Counted from the first letter of the stretch, positions 11,194 through 23,024 are shown. The stretch is DNA of 64,000 nucleotides from Pristionchus mayeri (GCA_036245805.1 BTRK01000004.1:32721541-32785540); one strand, 5' to 3'. Notes: generated from the sequence alone by a model not told the origin. Numbers and translations: made by a program.

Positions 11194-11860
11194 CTACTAG
11201 GAGGCAATTGCACGATATACATTGACAGCAGAACACAAAATAGTCTAAGTTCATGCGTGCGCAGTTGCGTTAAACTGGTTTACTAACCGCATACATACGA
11301 ACAAACGTGATTAGCGATACAATACAAAGCAGTTTTAAGTAAAATACAACAAGAATCGCTGAAAATAAAAAGGAAAACAGCGGAAAATGGTTGAAAGAGT
11401 TCGAGTGCGACCAGTCCATGAAAATTTTAATCAATTCGTATCAAATACCGTAATTGTAATACCTCGACTACACGAACAGCAAATATTTTTATTTCCCGGC
11501 TTTGTTTATTTTTAGCTTTAATAAAATTTATTTAATTTTTTTGAATTAGTGCATTGAAATGAGGGAACAAAACTGCGCAAATGGAAGCACAGTTGATTTT
11601 TGACTGGTGGGTACCTTTAAATAGTACACTTTCGAAGGTTTATTTCAGATTCCTATTTATGAACTGTGTTTCTGTTTTTCGTATCATTTATTTCACTTTA
11701 TCTAAAACATAAGTAGGAAGAAATGTTTCGATGAGAAAAAATGTGATTTTTTAGAAGTCAATGAAATGAAAGCATGGCATGTTAAAATCAGGGCTAACAA
11801 TTGACTGCGCAGTAAAATTTAACAAAAAGATTGATTTGAATGGAAAAATATAATTGAAAA
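11194..11860. other. Intergenic, AT-rich, nothing recognised
   Basis: This is 667 bases between the 5' end of the THAP-domain gene and the 3' end of the next F-box-like gene. I see no ORF with splice support, repeat or RNA signature. Confidence 0.5.
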
Positions 11861-12949
11861 TTATACGCCACGGTGCTTTCTTTTCTCAATGAGTTCATCA
11901 CTCAGTCCCTTCTTGCGTTGCTCTTTGGTCATGATACTTAGATAGGCGCCGATGTCGTGATGATTAATGAGTTCTCTATCGAAAGTGTCATCTTCCTCAT
12001 GGAAAAGCTTCACGGATACCCCCTCCCTATCCCAATATTCTTCTGATCTCTTCCAGAAATCGTAAGTGCTATCGAAGAATGTGTCCCATTCGCCTTGGTA
12101 GACATGCAGACTCGTGTTCTTTTTGATAGCAGCTCGAATTAGTGAGGCAGAGGGAAAGTTTGATGGAGTATCCGAATCCGTGTCAATCGATATGTGAGAG
12201 GGATTGTTCAGCTCAATTGATTTCACGAGAACGGCTCTGAAAATTATATTTTTAGGACACACTACTCGCCAGTTTCTATTATCAGAGATCTGAGTGCACT
12301 ATATAATTCATCTAATCATACTAAACACAGAGAGTGAAAACGCATACACATCACACATGGCCGTGTGCAATTCGATTGTGGCAATTTTGACGCATCCCAT
12401 TATTTCCATTGCCAAAGCCAACATGGCAGGATCTTTGAAATCTCTCACATGCAGCGTATCAATACGAGATATCATTGAGAAAAGTATACTTAGGATGCGA
12501 GCATCTGGTTTGTCAGTGTCAATGTACTGACAGCCAGAGCTCACCACAGCGTAGGATTCCTAGAAAGCATAGTAAAAATATTTAAATATCTGAATAAAAA
12601 ATAGCCTAACCTTTTCACTTTCAAATGTCAGATACTTGCCCATTCCGTTCGTTTGTAAAAGGCGCTTGGGTACCTTTGCAAACAGGCAAAGGTGGAAATT
12701 AACTGCATTGCTAAGGGTGACTTCCTCCACAGTAAACATATACGAAATCACTGTGGAATTCCATGACGGAGAGATCTGTATTCATGTTTTTATTTTAATG
12801 TTGTAACATTAATATTTTCAATCGTTACGACTAGGTGAATACAAGCATACCAGTCGCACGCTATTCCATGAGAGATCCTCTGGAGCGTTTAGTATGATCT
12901 TCTTAATATCGGTAGGTAAATCGGCAAGTGTCAGGGATTCACAAGCCAT
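11861..12949 (-). CDS. F-box-like protein, 4 exons, apparently intact
   Basis: Minus-strand exons 12851-12949, 12611-12775, 12322-12559 and 11861-12261 join in phase to about 300 residues. Exon 1 (33 codons) is a compact F-box, LTLADLPTDIKKIIL then LSWNSVRL, the part expected to bind SKP1 in an SCF ubiquitin ligase. Exon 2 starts ISPSWNSTVISY as in four other genes of this window. The rest has no domain I can name; in this family it would be the substrate-binding part. The start ATG at 12949 is preferred over an upstream non-ATG frame that encodes a hydrophobic stretch. The last acceptor (gagtag) is weak but keeps frame. It is tandem with the shorter paralogue at 1.9-3.0 kb, with the hydrolase and THAP genes between them. 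F-box assignment is by pattern, function inferred. Confidence 0.8.
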
Positions 12950-14677
12950 CGAGAAGAATGAAAGGAATATGAGACGGAGAATAATTGTGGAAAATAGTGA
13001 TTGGAAAGTTCCCGCCAAACTTTAAATGTCACACACAATAATTAGGTTATGCGACTGTCAAGAGATATATATTAATGACAATTCTGAATACGCTACAGCG
13101 TAACGTGCAGGAACTGATTTACTGAACGCGAATTTAAAAAAAAATGTACTCTCAAGTTTACACAACCTCGGTGATATGACAGAAGCGCAACGGCAAAAGC
13201 GTAACTAGGTTTAAAAAATCGCGACGACAAAAGCGCAACTCGAAATATTTTCGCACAGAGCGGTGATAGATTTTCAAGGTTAGTACCAACTAATTACTAA
13301 TGATGCACAGTATTAAGCTCCGTGCAAAAGCAAAAGCTCATTTCGCGCTCTTTTTCATGTTCAAATGCAGCGAATTTTCTCTTGCACTGAATTTTAGCTT
13401 ATTGTATCGAGTTTGAATATGAACCAATTGTGAAACCTAGAACAATTGGGTCTCTAAAACCGTTTCAATTTCATAGTATTTGTGAAACACAAATGATTCT
13501 AATATGATTCGAAGCACGGAAGTGGTCGATTCATTCACGTTTCATAGAATATTAAAGAATTAGGTGCGGTTTTCGGTTTTGTCTATGGACTGCGGGGCGC
13601 TTAATACTGTGGATGAGCACTGTCTGCCCTGGGGGCATATGGATGACGTCACTTTTTTAAACGTATGTTCATGGTAAAAATCTTGATATTCTAATTTGGC
13701 ATAATCGGAAAAGCCCAAGTTCAGAGATGACCTTGGATGGTCATTTTTAATACTTTGAGTGGTGGCGAGGAAAAGGAGCTAAACATCGAGATTTCAGGGC
13801 AGTGAGAGCTTCGAATTATCCGGGAACTAACCAAATCCACTGCATCGAAATGTTGACTGAAATGTGAAACCCTTCTCCATCAAACTAGGAAAAGCTGTTG
13901 CTCAAAATAACGCTGCTAAGGTACGGATGGCACAGGACATTTAGCTTTCCATCAAGGAAAAAAACAAAAAGACAAAATGATTAAAATCGTATGGCAATTG
14001 CAAGAAAACATGGTGTAGAGGTTAGAATGTGCCCGTCGTTGTCTCAGATCCCATTCGATGATGCCAAGTAAATGCAACAAGCTTTATTTGGCAGTAGAAA
14101 ACATTACCCCCCATTTTTCTCTCGTTACAGCAGTCCTTTCTGCAAGTCCATTTGTTCCTTCACTGTCCTTCCATTTTTATGACTGTACTTTACGGCTGAT
14201 TACAATAATCTTTGATCTGCCTACCTCTCTCGTCCTCCTCGACCGATGTGTTCGCGGTGTGCAACACCTTCATCCCCCCTGTCCACAAGTGACCGAATCG
14301 CGTGGGCGACATTTTTCAGCCACTGATTATTCTTCAAATATCTTCCTCAGTTTCCAGTAAACGCACAAATGCAGTCAAGGGGCTCCAATTCAGGAAAATA
14401 TGGGAAAACCTTTCCTATCGCCCACACTCAGATTTCCGCCCTCGTGAAAATGCATTTAATCACGAGATAAGCTCTGCATAGATCCTGCATTTGTTAATAA
14501 TCTCGATACTCCTCTTCCGTTGGTCCTTCCGTTCTCACGATCAAGACTCGTGGTGTTGTAGTCGTTTGGTCTCGACTGACGCAACTCATAGCATTATCAA
14601 GGATGTTATTGAGACTTCGCATCCCTCTGAGAAACGCAGCTACGTCAATCGTATAGTAGGGGCTTTTCCGAGAATAA
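12950..14677. other. Intergenic; weak ORFs only
   Basis: There is no gene I can support. Open frames at 14058-14360 (+) and 14491-14829 (+), and 14494-14745 (-), lack splice context and known motifs; the last two run into the inverted-repeat element. Short AAAAGCGCAAC-like repeats occur near 13185-13240. Confidence 0.45.
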
Positions 14678-15518
14678 CACAGCGTGTCAGAGAGATCGAA
14701 TTCTTTTGTTCGTCGCGGCGCTCGAACAATCTCATTTCTGTCCACTTGTTAGAGTGGAGTGGTGAGACAGTGACAAAGATCCTTTATAATATCAGTGAAA
14801 CACATGATATAACAAGATCAAATATGTAAATTTAAATATATATATCTCTAATGTTACGAGTTTAGAGTCATATCCACCGTTCTCAACCATGTAGAACTTG
14901 TTTTTAAATTTTTTTTTTTATTTCGCGTAATTCTAAAAAAATATACACTAAAAATCGAACTCCTCAGAGGGGAATGATGGGAGACCCAACTTGTAGGGCG
15001 TTTTCTGAATCATCATGAGTAGCTCTACAATTGCAACAGACAGTTTTTTGATATTGTTCTTAGTATTCGAAAAACGGCTCTGAACGTGCAACAAAAAGAG
15101 CATTTTTCATGATAACTCTAAAACTAAAAATAATATCAAAAATCTGTATATTGCAATTGTAGAGCTACTCATGAGGATTCAGAAAACACCCCACAAGTGG
15201 GGTCTCCCATTATTCCCTTCTGAGGAGTTCGATTTTTAGTGTGTAAATTTTTAGAATTACATTAAATCCACTCAAAAAAATTCAAAAAAGTTCTACATGG
15301 TTGGGAACGGTGGAAAAGACTCTAAACTCGTAACATTAGAGATATATGTATTTAAATTTGCATATTTGATATTTCCTACAATGTTATGCCATGTGTTTCA
15401 CCGATATTATAAATGATCTTTGTCAAAGTCTCACCACTCCACTCTAGCAAGTGGACAGAAATGAGATTGCTCGAGCGCCGCGACGAACAAAGGCACTCGA
15501 TCTCTCTGACACGCTGTG
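14678..15518. mobile_element. Foldback element with AATAA target duplication, 841 bp
   Basis: Arms of about 380-400 bases are inverted copies. The left begins CACAGCGTGTCAGAGAGA at 14678 and the right ends with its complement at 15518. AATAA precedes (14673-14677) and follows (15519-15523). Arms differ by scattered substitutions and indels, so the insertion is not very recent. There is no coding capacity; the spacer is about 50 bases near 15080. Confidence 0.82.
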
Positions 15519-16290
15519 AATAACGAATCCATAGAGTGATTCACTTTCAGAACCATTTCATGGACATCTATGGTTACAGATTAAGCGACCACTTTTCAGT
15601 AGAAACGTAAGTGGAAGAACATCAGCATTATCTACACGTTTTTGTAATCAAAAAAGTCGCTGAAGTTGTTCCGTTCAAAACTGCCTATCGAATTCAGACG
15701 TCATCAAACGAACATGTTAAAAAAATCGCGTGGAGGGAGAATATGCGCTCAAGTAGTTCGTTCTAAGTGAATTTGAATGGCTGAGAACCTGCAAGCGTGC
15801 ATATTTACGTCGAAATGTACATATTATAGCGAAAAAATGCTATCTGAGCTCGCGTCTCGACTTCCTTTTGCCCTTTGGCACTTTTCAGACGAAATCTTCT
15901 GAAAATTGGTTAGTAGAGGAGCCATCTCAATCGAAAGCTGCACCCAATCACCGTCATAATTGAACAATTTTCCTTGAGTAGCGTGGAGAACTCGCAGCAG
16001 CGCCTTTCTGCCAAATTTCTCTCTTCTTCTCCGGCCTCTCTACTCTTCCCTCGTTCTGTCTTCTCGGTGTCAACGTCTGCCTCGACGTCAACGACCTCCA
16101 CGCCTTCTCATCCTGCGCCTTCTTCTATCTCGAAGGCGCCTGAGTCAGGGTCGTACGACATAAGAGCAGGAGAGGGGGCGGTCCCTCACCCTCTGCTGCT
16201 GTTCGCTTCAACCGTTACGTTGCCTACTCTGTTCTACTCTTGTCCATTGCAGGAACTCATCCCCTTCTCCTCTCTCTCTCTCCTATCAAG
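15519..16290. other. Intergenic, upstream region of the secreted-protein gene
   Basis: This has an AT-rich left part and a C/T-rich right part leading into the ATG at 16291 (TCCTATCAAG just upstream). An open frame at 15974-16294 is a low-complexity Ser/Pro reading of the pyrimidine-rich region and I do not count it as a gene. Confidence 0.45.
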
Positions 16291-16889
16291 ATGACCTCAT
16301 TCTCCCTCTTTGTCCTCATGGCCTTCGCCCTCGTATCCTCCTCCTCCGCCCTCACCTGCTACGAGACTGACGGCCAGGTCAGTTATCGAGTGCTCAGGGG
16401 CGGGGTACGGTAGCGAGGGTTCTTCTCATGGCTATGCTTGCAGGGCGGCGTCTTCACTCGCTCCGACGCGGCCTACAAGTTCTGCTCCCTCATACCTACC
16501 GGGGATGGCACTCGCCAGTACGGTGTCAGCCACACCACTGATCCGACTACCATCAAGGGCCTGAACGCCCTCTTCTCCCACAACTCCAAGGAGTTCTCCG
16601 TCGTCGTGACCTGCATCTATGAGGTGAGTGCATCCCCCGCTCCGACCTTTCCCATTCCTCGACCCTCCTCACGCAGTGCAAAATGAGTCCATTTGCAGGC
16701 ATATCGAATGCCCATTAGGGGCTTCGACCAGGATGCCGACTACCAATTCCGATGCTTCTGCAACAAAGACAGGTAAGCATAATTTCTTCAGTTGTTAACG
16801 TTTGACAGAACGTCTTGCCACTCAGGAGTAAGAAAGGGCGAGTGAGCGTACGTTTCAGATGCAATGACCTTCTCGGCTTTCCTGGCTGA
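16291..16889 (+). CDS. Small secreted cysteine-rich protein, 4 exons
   Basis: Exons 16291-16377, 16444-16623, 16699-16772 and 16859-16889 join in phase to a 123-residue protein. Residues 1-20 (MTSFSLFVLMAFALVSSSSA) form a clear signal peptide, so the mature chain is secreted or luminal. The mature part begins LTCYETDGQ and has six cysteines, ending RCFCNKDRCND. Two cysteines close to the end with a final C.D pattern recall Ly6/three-finger folds, but I cannot prove that from sequence alone. All introns are 66-86 bases with good gt..ag borders. GC content is higher than the surroundings, which suggests a conserved or well-expressed gene. Function is unknown. Confidence 0.85.
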
Positions 16890-17884
16890 CAACCGTCGTC
16901 ATTAGAATATGTCAACATCGATGTCGTAGATGACGTCGTCCTCCCTCCTCTTCCACATTGTGTCCCCTCTTCCTCCCTCCACTGGTGTCCTCGTGATCAC
17001 CCCCCCCCTCCTCTGGTCTCATCCCACACTCACTTCATGCATATTCTCTCCAGTACCGGTCTCTCCTGAACCCAGTTGGCCATTACGTAGTAGCCCGCTT
17101 TTTTCCAGTCGATTTATCTTGATCATTTCGTAAGCAAAAGATAACTCTGTTCCAGATTTTAGCTTGAACTCCTCAGACTGCAGTATGAGCTGATAAAATC
17201 ACATGTGCACCATGTTGTTAGCAACAGACTATTTATATCTACAGATAACTTGACAAACTATGGATCGTTAAAGATGCTTACATAGGATATCTATTCGATG
17301 CGGAGTCTCTTAAGGAGATTGGTCATTGTATTAATGATTTATATAGTTATTTGATTCAATCAAATTTTCGAAATATTCAGGGCATGCCGAGGTTGGGTAA
17401 ACCAATCGGGTTCGTGGCAAGCTGTTACGAATTTCCTGACACAGCAAGTCTCATTAAAGCCTACATTTTATCCACGGTGAACAACGAATTTCAACTGTTC
17501 CCTATTTCAATGTTTACTAGCATGCAATGATGAGTATAGTATAATTTATTTCTTGAGCATGCATACTCTTCAACTATTAACAAAGTAATCATGCACTGTG
17601 CAACTTTTTTTAATTGGAAGTACATTCATCAGCGTGAAATTTGCTGGAAGAATGGAAGACGCATTCAAACTTGAAAGAGCATGATGAATAGAAATCGACA
17701 AGCCTTTTGTCTAGTGTTTATATATATTACAGTATGTATGTAACGAAAGTAGCTTATTCACAGTTTGATGTGTAAATTCATATATTTGTAAGAACAATAA
17801 AAGCAGAGTAATTCATTAGACAATATGGAAAGAATTTGAAAAATAGAGATGTCAAAGCAAACTGTTTGAAGAATAACAGACGGA
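16890..17884. other. Intergenic, nothing recognised
   Basis: This is a C/T-rich segment (to about 17100) followed by AT-rich sequence up to the tRNA fragment. I see no splice-supported gene or repeat structure. Confidence 0.45.
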
Positions 17885-17906
17885 GATCAGGTGGCCGAGT
17901 GGTTAA
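17885..17906 (+). tRNA. tRNA-Ser(GCU), 5' part, split by a transposon
   Basis: This is the acceptor 5' strand GATCAGG, then TGGCCGAGTGGTTAA, the A-box and D-arm of a class II tRNA. The sequence is cut after TTAA (17903-17906) and resumes at 21666 on the other side of the element. Joined, the two parts give 82 nt with a matched acceptor stem. Confidence 0.9.
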
Positions 17907-20900
17907 AACCCGTTCTCCGTAAGACTGCGGTGAACGGGGCCATGGATGGCACAACTCTGCCAAAATGGTCACCCGGGGCTCATACTTTGGGAACATGACC
18001 CCTGGGGCCAAAGAACTTTTCAACCGGAAGCGTGACCCGAAATATCGATTTTTGATCTACCGAAATCGATTTTTCAAATTTCAGATTTCGATATCGACAA
18101 ATAGCTCATTCGAAAGAGCATCAAAAGTTATGTCAGAAACCCGAAGAAAACCAGAACGTTGACGCCAGATAGAGCTCGATGAACGAACTTTTTCATCACT
18201 TTTGGTAGATCGTGACATGAATGCACATGAAGCTATAGGTTGTACATCTCAGTTCTCACATATATTATGTAGTTTTTCATTCTCAACAAAATGCACTCCT
18301 TGGTGGAGTTGAATTTTTAGGTATAAGGACCGAAAATCACGCTCAACGATGACGCACTTCGAGAAAATTTTTAACAAACTTTAGATTTCGATATCGTGAA
18401 AAAGCTCATTCGAAAGAGCATAAAAAGTTATGTCAGAAACCTGAAGAAAACCAGAATCCATCAACGTTGACGCCAGATAGAGCTCGATGAACGAACTTTT
18501 TCATCACTTTTGGTAGATCGTGACATGAATGCACATGAAGCTATAGGTTGTACATCTCAGTTCTCACATATATTATGTAGTTATTCATTCTCAACAAAAT
18601 TCACTCCTTGGTGGAGTTGAATTTTTAGGTATAAGGACCGAAAATCACGCTCAACGATGACGCCCTTCGAGAAAATTTTTAACAAACTTTAGATTTCGAT
18701 ATCGTGAAATAGCTCATTCGAAAGAGCATAAAAAGTTATGTCAGAAACCTGAAGAAAACCAGAATCCATCAACGTTGACGCCAGATAGAGCTCGATGAAC
18801 GAACTTTTTCATCACTTTTGGTAGATCGTGACATGAATGCACATGAAGCTATAGGTTGTACATCTCAGTTCTCACATATATTATGTAGTTATTCATTCTC
18901 AACAAAATTCACTCCTTGGTGGAGTTGAATTTTTAGGTATAAGGACCGAAAATCACGCTCAACGATGACGCCCTTCGAGAAAATTTTTAACAAACTTTAG
19001 ATTTCGATATCGTGAAATAGCTCATTCGAAAGAGCATCAGAAGTTATGTTATAAACCCGAGGGATACCCGAATCCATCAACGTTGACGTCAGTTAGAGCT
19101 CGAAGAATGAACTTTTTCATCACTTTTGGTAGATCGTGACATGAATGCACATGAAGATATAGGTTGTACATCTCAGTTCTCATATATATTATGTAGTTTT
19201 TCATTCTCAACAAAATGCACTCCTTGTTGGAGTGGAATTTTCAGCTATAAGGACCGAAAATCGCGCTCAACGATGACGCAATTCGAGAAAATTTTTAACA
19301 AACTTTAAATTTCGATATCGGGCGATAGCTCATTCGAAAGAGCATAAAAACATATGTGATAAACCCGAAGGATACCCGAATCCATCAACGTTGACGTCAG
19401 TTAGACCTCGAAGAATGAACTTTTTCATCACTTTTGGTAGATCGTGACATGAATGCACATGAAGATATAGGTTGTACATCTCAGTTCTCACATATATTAT
19501 GTAGTTTTTCATTCTCAACAAAATGCACTCCTTGGTGGAGTTGAATTTTTAGGTATAAGGACCGAAAATCACGCTCAACGATGACGCACTTCGAGAAAAT
19601 TTTTAACAAACTTTAGATTTCGATATCGTGTAATAGCTCATTCGAAAGAGCATAAAAAGTTATGTCAGAAACCTGAAGAAAACCAGAATCCATCAACGTT
19701 GACGCCAGATAGAGCTCGAAGAATGAACTTTTTCATCACTTTTGGTAGATCGTGACATGAATGCACATGAAGCTATAGGTTGTACATCTCAGTTCTCACA
19801 TATATTATGTAGTTATTCATTCTCAACAAAATTCACTCCTTGGTGGAGTTGAATTTTTAGGTATAAGGACCGAAAATCACGCTCAACGATGACGCCCTTC
19901 GAGAAAATTTTTAACAAACTTTAGATTTCGATATCGTGAAATAGCTCATTCGAAAGAGCATCAGAAGTTATGTTATAAACCCGAGGGATACCCGAATCCA
20001 TCAACGTTGACGTCAGTTAGAGCTCGAAGAATGAACTTTTTCATCACTTTTGGTAGATCGTGACATGAATGCACATGAAGCTATAGGTTGTACATCTCAG
20101 TTCTCACATATATTATGTAGTTATTCATTCTCAACAAAATTCACTCCTTGGTGGAGTTGAATTTTTAGGTATAAGGACCGAAAATCACGCTCAACGATGA
20201 CGCCCTTCGAGAAAATTTTTAACAAACTTTAGATTTCGATATCGTGAAATAGCTCATTCGAAAGAGCATCAGAAGTTATGTTATAAACCCGAGGGATACC
20301 CGAATCCATCAACGTTGACGTCAGTTAGAGCTCGAAGAATGAACTTTTTCATCACTTTTGGTAGATCGTGACATGAATGCACATGAAGATATAGGTTGTA
20401 CATCTCAGTTCTCATATATATTATGTAGTTTTTCATTCTCAACAAAATGCACTCCTTGTTGGAGTGGAATTTTCAGCTATAAGGACCGAAAATCGCGCTC
20501 AACGATGACGCAATTCGAGAAAATTTTTAACAAACTTTAAATTTCGATATCGGGCGATAGCTCATTCGAAAGAGCATAAAAAAATATGTGATAAACCCGA
20601 AGGATACCCGAATCCATCCCGAATTTAGCAAAAGTATTCGGCCATGAGCACACGCCGAAACATCGAAGGTGCGAGTTGTCGAAATAAATTTTTCCAATTC
20701 GTTATATTTGAAAATTAAGTATTTCTTTCGCTGCTGTCATCCCAGATGCTGCTATCACATCTATTTTTTGAAAACTCTACTTTTCATCGCATTACTCTCT
20801 CCTCCACAACCGTACGAACATCCACACCTGTTCATCCTCATGGTGTGGTGTGAAGTCACTTCCACTTCGTGCAACTTCACTCCCGCCTCACTTAACCATG

Positions 20901-21661
20901 AAGCTCTTCGATGCAATATCTAGTTGATAGCTAATTTCGGTCCATATAGCTAAAAATTCCACACCGCCATGGATTGTATTTTGTTCAGCATTAAAAAACG
21001 CATAATATATGTGAAAACTGGGATGTACAGCATATGGCATCACTTGCATTCATGTCACGATCTACCAAAAGTGATGAAAAGGTTCAGTCTTCGAGCTGTA
21101 TCTGGCGTCAACGTTGATGGATTCGGGTATCCTTCGGGTTTATAACATAACGTTTGATGCTCTTTCGAATGAGCTATTTCACGATATCGAAATCTAAAGT
21201 TTGTTAAAAATTATCTCGAAGTGCGTCATCGTTGAGCGCGATTTTCGGTCCTTATACCTAAAAATTCAACTCCACCAAGGAGTGCATTTTGTTGAGAATG
21301 AAAAACTACGTAATATAAGTGAGAACTGAGATGTACAACCTATAGCTTCATGTGCATTCATGTCACGATCTACCAAAAGTGATGAAAAAGTTCGTTCATC
21401 GAGCTCTATCTGGCGTCAACGTTCTGGTTTTCTTCGGGTTTCTGACATAACTTTTGATGCTCTTTCGAATGAGCTATTTGTCGATATCGAAATCTGAAAT
21501 TTGAAAAATCGATTTCGGTAGATCAAAAATCGATATTTCGGGTCACGCTTCCGGTTGAAAAGTTCTTTGGCCCCAGGGGTCATGTTCCCAAAGTATGAGC
21601 CCCGGGTGACCATTTTGGCAGAGTTGTGCCATCCTACCTGCATTCTTACAGAGAACGTGTT
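17907..21661. mobile_element. 3.75-kb TTAA element with tandem-repeat arms
   Basis: The exact ends are fixed by the interrupted tRNA. The element starts AACCCGTTCTCCGTAAGA at 17907 and ends with the near inverse (TCTTACAGAGAACGTGTT) at 21661, with TTAA on both sides (17903-17906 and 21662-21665). The terminal repeats extend several hundred bases and include a 308-bp unit, present about eight times in the left arm and about twice, inverted, in the right. The interior at about 20620-20900 is single-copy here and may be captured sequence. No transposase is encoded. A shorter sister copy is at 25485-27899. Confidence 0.93.
18161..20624. repeat. Tandem array, eight 308-bp units
   Basis: GACGCCAGATAGAGCTC or its variant GACGTCAGTTAGAGCTC recurs at 18161, 18469, 18777, 19085, 19393, 19701, 20009 and 20317, a period of exactly 308. 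Units 4 and 8 give identical 60-codon frames (19126 and 20358, 1232 bases apart), so a four-unit block was itself duplicated. The frames are by-products of the repeat, not genes. Confidence 0.93.
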
Positions 21662-21725
21662 TTAAGGCGTTGGGCTGCTAATCCAATGGGCTATGCCCGC
21701 GTGAGTTCGAATCTCATCCTGATCG
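21662..21725 (+). tRNA. tRNA-Ser(GCU), 3' part
   Basis: After the second TTAA the tRNA continues with the anticodon arm TTGGG-CTGCTAA-TCCAA (anticodon GCT, serine), a long variable arm as expected for tRNA-Ser, the T-arm GAGTTCGAATCTC and acceptor strand CCTGATC, which pairs exactly with GATCAGG at 17885-17891. A-box and B-box are now about 3.8 kb apart, so polymerase III transcription of a normal tRNA is not expected. Confidence 0.9.
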
Positions 21726-22393
21726 AATATTTTGCTCTTTTATTATTTTTCAAGGCGTTCATTTTTTTTCTAGAAAAACTGAGATTAAATAAAGACAGAT
21801 GCACAAGTGAGTAAAATCTAGATATACAAATCCTTACGATATTATAGGTGAAAATGAAAATCAAAATGAGGGTAGGATGTACTTTTTCAAATAGTGAAAG
21901 CATGATCATATTTCTTCTACCTTGTCATCAGTTATTGTCAGTTAATGATCAGTTATTGTATTATAACTAGAGATACAATTGCATCGTCAAGTGCATTATG
22001 ATTCCATCACTTCTTTACCGTTTTCAGTGCTGTTGTTTAATCCAAATTCGTATGGATCGATCTCGTAAAGTTGTGCATGGGCCGCGTCGTGAATCGACTC
22101 ACGATCGAGTAAGATTCTGAAAATGTGCTTATTTTTATTTTTCGGAGTTCAGTAGAAACGAACAAGCTCAAACCCAAGTCGTCATTATGCCCCAAAAAAC
22201 TGTTTGCATAGCAAGGAACTTTTTCACATGCACCCTCAATTCTATAATATTCTTTCCATCTTACTCCTAAGTTTCTGAATGTCATGTGTATCACAATCAT
22301 AGGAAAGAGTTGCACAGGCTCTCAGTGAGCTGCAATAATACCATCACACTCACGAAAGACTGGCTGGCAATCGACGCATTGCGAATTCCTTAA
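21726..22393. other. Intergenic, nothing recognised
   Basis: AT-rich sequence between the tRNA remnant and the next element. I see no gene or repeat. Confidence 0.45.
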
Positions 22394-22758
22394 AGAAGGA
22401 GTGTCAGCAAAGTTAAATTTTTGACGCTGTCATAACCATGACCTAGACAATCATCCAACGATCATAGCGCGAGTTAAGAGGATAGGCAAGGGTCACTCGC
22501 ATAGCTCAGTGGTAAAGCAGTCGCAGCGTAATCGGAAGGTTGCGGGTTCGAATTCCACCAGTTTTTGAAAAATCTTCTAGATATTTGAATTCCCGCACGT
22601 CCCTTCCCTTCAAGCCCTCCTTGGCTTTCTGCCAACTAATGATAACTAGGTTCAAAATAGAGATATGAATTTGAAATTTTCAGAATCTCTTATGGTTGTA
22701 CAAAGGTCGGTCATGGTTATGACAACGTCAAAATTTCAACTTTGCTGACAGTCCTTCT
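22394..22758. mobile_element. 365-bp TTAA MITE carrying a tRNA-derived segment
   Basis: The terminal repeats start AGAAGGAGTGTCAGCAAAG at 22394 and end with the inverse at 22758; TTAA lies at 22390-22393 and 22759-22762. Inside, 22491-22560 resembles a tRNA: TAGCTCAGTGG (A-box) and GGTTCGAATTCC (B-box). The anticodon and T stems do not pair fully, so it is a tRNA relic. A sister copy with its own tRNA-like core is at 40062-40422. Confidence 0.88.
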
Positions 22759-23024
22759 TTAAGCCTCTGGTTGCTGAGATCGAGGAGTGAAGGCTCTGAA
22801 TTTTTTTATTTACTTATTTCCCCTCTTTATTTTACTATGTCTACGACCAATCAAATAAGAGAGTGTTTAATGGTAAGAAAGAGTAGCGCCAACCTAAGTC
22901 GAAAACGAGCACATGGTTGAGACGTGGACGAGTTGGGCGTTCACTGAAACGTTTAACATTCAAATCATTGGGACTCGAAAAACGGAACGAAACGAACTAA
23001 AATAATGCTAAATACAACATTTAA

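Noticed and set aside
14494..14745. Minus-strand frame with coding-like composition
   Set aside because: It runs across the border of the foldback at 14678 and has no splice signals or family resemblance.
19126..19308. Repeated 60-63-residue frames (MVDRDMNAHE...)
   Set aside because: They recur only because the 308-bp unit recurs, occur on both strands, and change or break with unit type. No start context or splice support.
18161..20624. Regular 308-bp repeats as a possible CRISPR array
   Set aside because: There are no short repeat/unique spacer units or cas genes; the units are contiguous near-identical tandem copies within a eukaryotic transposon.
22491..22560. A functional tRNA gene
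   Set aside because: A- and B-box are present, but the anticodon and T stems do not pair fully and the segment is embedded in a MITE; treated as a tRNA relic.
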